Below, piece after piece: positions 44,034 through 45,485 of a stretch of 45,485 nucleotides of DNA. The stretch is from Lactococcus ileimucosae. Lineage in GTDB: Bacteria; Bacillota; Bacilli; Lactobacillales; Streptococcaceae. The notes under the pieces were generated by a model, which worked only from the letters and a program-made list of their open reading frames with translations, was not told the origin of the DNA and ran no database searches. The stretch spans positions 1-45,485 of the forward strand of contig NZ_CALPDE010000017.1 in assembly GCF_943193185.1 (NCBI RefSeq), given 5' to 3'. Each line of letters starts with the position of its first letter. Positions within the stretch are counted from its first letter, which is position 1. The position numbers and the translations under genes are program-made.

Positions 44034-44655
44034 TTTTTTTCTCTCTTTCTATTAATTGTTGATTAATTCCCTTAAGAAAATTTATCTGTAAATCTTTTTT
44101 TCTCTTTAACTGCTCCATAAGTTTTAGAGAATTGATATAACTTGCCCCTAATTGTCTCTGTTGATTTAATTCAGGTAAAGAAATAGTCATCCCCTTTAAG
44201 CCGCTTGTCGGTAGTTTTATTACTGTCGTTCCTTGCTTCATTTCAGAAATTTGTTTTCTAGATTCAGGCAGTTCATTGAACCAAAAAACAAAATATGACT
44301 TATCTATAAACTTTTCGTCCAATGAAACTTTTATATGATTTGGTGAAAGAAGCATAGGAACTTTATGGTCTCTAACAAGAGTAGCGTATTGTGTTATTGG
44401 AGAAATTACTACATCGCCAACTTTCACACTTAAAAACTTACTATAATCTCTTAAATATTTTTCTTCGCCTTCCGAGTTTTTCTGTAAATATCTGTCATAC
44501 TCAAAAACTGCAGGTGTATAAAGATAACAGCGCTTTCTGCCCCTAACTTCACCCTTATCTTGAAGCTCTCTCTTTTCTTCCTCAGTAAGCAGTGTATCTT
44601 TAGGAAATACTTTACCATTTTCTAATTTTGCTAAATCATAAAGTTTATAGTCCAT
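44026..44655 (-). CDS. Half-length HsdS-like specificity subunit
   Basis: The 209-residue protein has one target-recognition domain (about 1-165, ending in PTSGLKGMTISLPELNQQRQLG) and one helical conserved region (about 166-209). Full HsdS has two of each at about 400 residues, so this is half-size. Half-size HsdS can dimerise and recognise a palindromic split site. The first TRD contains an unusual RGRKRCYLYTPAVFEYDRYL. It heads the hsdS-mazF-hsdM operon. Confidence 0.82.
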   Translation of the reverse strand: MDYKLYDLAKLENGKVFPKDTLLTEEEKRELQDKGEVRGRKRCYLYTPAVFEYDRYLQKNSEGEEKYLRDYSKFLSVKVGDVVISPITQYATLVRDHKVPMLLSPNHIKVSLDEKFIDKSYFVFWFNELPESRKQISEMKQGTTVIKLPTSGLKGMTISLPELNQQRQLGASYINSLKLMEQLKRKKDLQINFLKGINQQLIEREKKND

Positions 44656-44696
44656 TTCACAACTCCTTTTTCATAAATAGGTTACTACTTGAATAT

Positions 44697-44725
44697 ATTT
44701 TATACCAAAACAAGAAAGTTGTCAA
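44697..44725 (-). promoter_or_regulatory. Promoter of the hsdS-mazF(-hsdM) operon
   Basis: TTGACA (44720-44725) and TAAAAT (44697-44702) are 17 bases apart on the minus strand, about 40 bases before the hsdS ATG. A 14-bp palindrome sits just upstream of the -35. Confidence 0.6.
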
Positions 44726-44727
44726 GA

Positions 44728-44759
44728 AAAAATATAAATAGCAATCTATTTATATTTTT
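44728..44759. promoter_or_regulatory. 14-bp inverted repeat next to the hsdS promoter
   Basis: AAAAATATAAATAG and CTATTTATATTTTT are perfect complements around CAAT and end two bases before the -35. It may be an operator for an autoregulator or a terminator/insulator (T-run on the minus strand). Confidence 0.5.
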
Positions 44760-44831
44760 CTCCTTTGTAGGAGACTTCAAGAAAGGGTAATAAAACTATG
44801 ATAGGAATTAACATGCTTCTATAATACAAAC

Positions 44832-44852
44832 AAAAAAACAGCACCTCTGCTG
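44832..44852 (-). terminator. Terminator after the DUF3048 gene
   Basis: CAGCA and TGCTG around four bases, with a seven-T run on the minus strand, 18 bases past the stop. Confidence 0.75.
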
Positions 44853-44869
44853 CCCTATTTCTTTGAAGC

Positions 44870-45426
44870 TTATTCCCAAATCACCTGACGCATGTTATCC
44901 ACTGCCGTCACCCAGGTCTGTCCAGCTTTGAGAGGAATGTTTTGTCCTTGCTCATCGGTAAAGCTGATATTGGTTTGCGCATCTGGTTTGGACCATTTTC
45001 CTTCTTGAACCTTGCCGTTTTGGAAAATATAAGCCTTACCTGCCCCTGTCATTTCAATATCCATATGATTTCCATCTGCTGACAATCTCTGATTAACCAT
45101 GATAGCTATTACGACATCTGGTGACAATTGTCCCTTTTCTCGGTCCTGATGGGCTTCGCCGCCTTGGAAACGTTTATAGGTGTTGCTTGTAGCATCATAT
45201 TGATACCCTACTGCAAAGATTCCTGTAGAAACTGGGAACTGAATATTATGCGCAATAGGCAACTCACTTGAATCCGTATTTTCCGTCTTCTCCGTACGAA
45301 GTGGCAGGCGCTTCCAGACTTCAAAATCAGATCTTTTCTTCCCCGCTTTCTCCATATACTCATCTAGTCCTCTCGTATTCGTGTACATGTTATGCGGAGC
45401 GATTCGGTCTGGAGCTATACTATAAA
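44870..45426 (-). pseudogene. DUF3048 (YerB-like) lipoprotein gene, 3' part only
   Basis: The frame carries the C-terminal YerB/DUF3048 domain: APDRIAPHNMYTNTRGLDEY, VWKRLPLRT, IQFPVSTGIFAVGYQYD and AGQTWVTAVDNMRQV. The native start is missing. In frame with MYTN, the sequence continues upstream as APDRIAPHN, typical of the family, but loses likeness beyond about 45420 and hits a stop at 45458-45460. The 5' portion (signal peptide and first domain) is absent here, apparently replaced by an insertion. Confidence 0.65.
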
Positions 45427-45485
45427 AGTAGACACAAATTAGTGTGTTATAATCTGTCTAAGAAGACACAAAAAAGAAAGGACTT
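45424..45485 (+). mobile_element. Probable end of an insertion element
   Basis: Where the DUF3048 frame loses likeness, the plus strand has an inverted ACAC/TGTGT motif (in GACACAAATTAGTGTGT), then TATAAT and a ribosome-site-like AGAAAGGA at the window edge, as if a transposase gene begins just beyond. This fits the left end of an IS element, but the family and end sequence are not identifiable from 60 bases. Confidence 0.4.

Overview
The window looks like a low-GC Firmicutes chromosome, most probably Lactococcus. Gene content and protein sequences (pyrE-pyrC pair, murB next to potABCD, bifunctional GshF, lspA-rluD, CelB-type PTS) fit the L. garvieae group best, but I infer this from memory of these families and not from a search. 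Almost every gene is on the minus strand.

Layout. 1-5.5 kb: a NorA-like drug exporter, glutathione synthase gshF, a plus-strand lipoprotein remnant, and rplJ-rplL with an L10 leader. 5.5-8.5 kb: riboflavin importer ribU under an FMN riboswitch, an NAD(P)-binding protein, and guaC. 8.5-13.9 kb: a membrane protein/HAD/acyl-ACP thioesterase operon, dCMP deaminase with an ArsD-like protein, and a CoA-(per)sulfide reductase with a rhodanese domain whose promoter carries a CsoR/CstR-type operator. 13.8-18.9 kb: a CcpA-type PTS operon (EIIB, DUF871 glycosidase, EIIC, two small ORFs), then an Eis-like acetyltransferase and DUF3284. 18.9-29.8 kb: pyrE-pyrC with a PyrR-type attenuator, a GNAT protein, an ABC-F ATPase, glutathione peroxidase, RsuA, MgtE, LapA, and a P-type cation ATPase behind an attenuator-like hairpin.

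29.8-33.6 kb is accessory and surface-related. A SipW-type secreted protein of mosaic base composition is expressed from a promoter whose start site falls in a (GTTGT)10 microsatellite. A secreted Cpl-7/transglycosylase-like protein has a CiaR-type promoter far upstream, and there is a free-standing candidate small RNA. 33.7-41.7 kb holds potABCD, a HAD phosphatase, murB, rluD and lspA. The potABCD operon has a roughly 715-nt leader with an intrinsic terminator and three copies of a structured RNA module repeated at a period of 117 nt.

41.9-45.4 kb is a defence-like island: a half-length HsdS, a MazF/PemK-type toxin and HsdM, with no HsdR. A convergent plus-strand small transcription unit with a near-consensus promoter and its own terminator sits between toxin and hsdM. 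Beyond it lies the 3' part of a DUF3048 gene whose 5' side appears to be cut by a mobile element entering at the right edge.

The strongest candidates for something new are the tripled potABCD leader RNA, the hsdS-mazF-sRNA-hsdM locus, and the microsatellite at the 5' end of the surface-protein transcript. All promoter, operator and RNA calls were made by eye.
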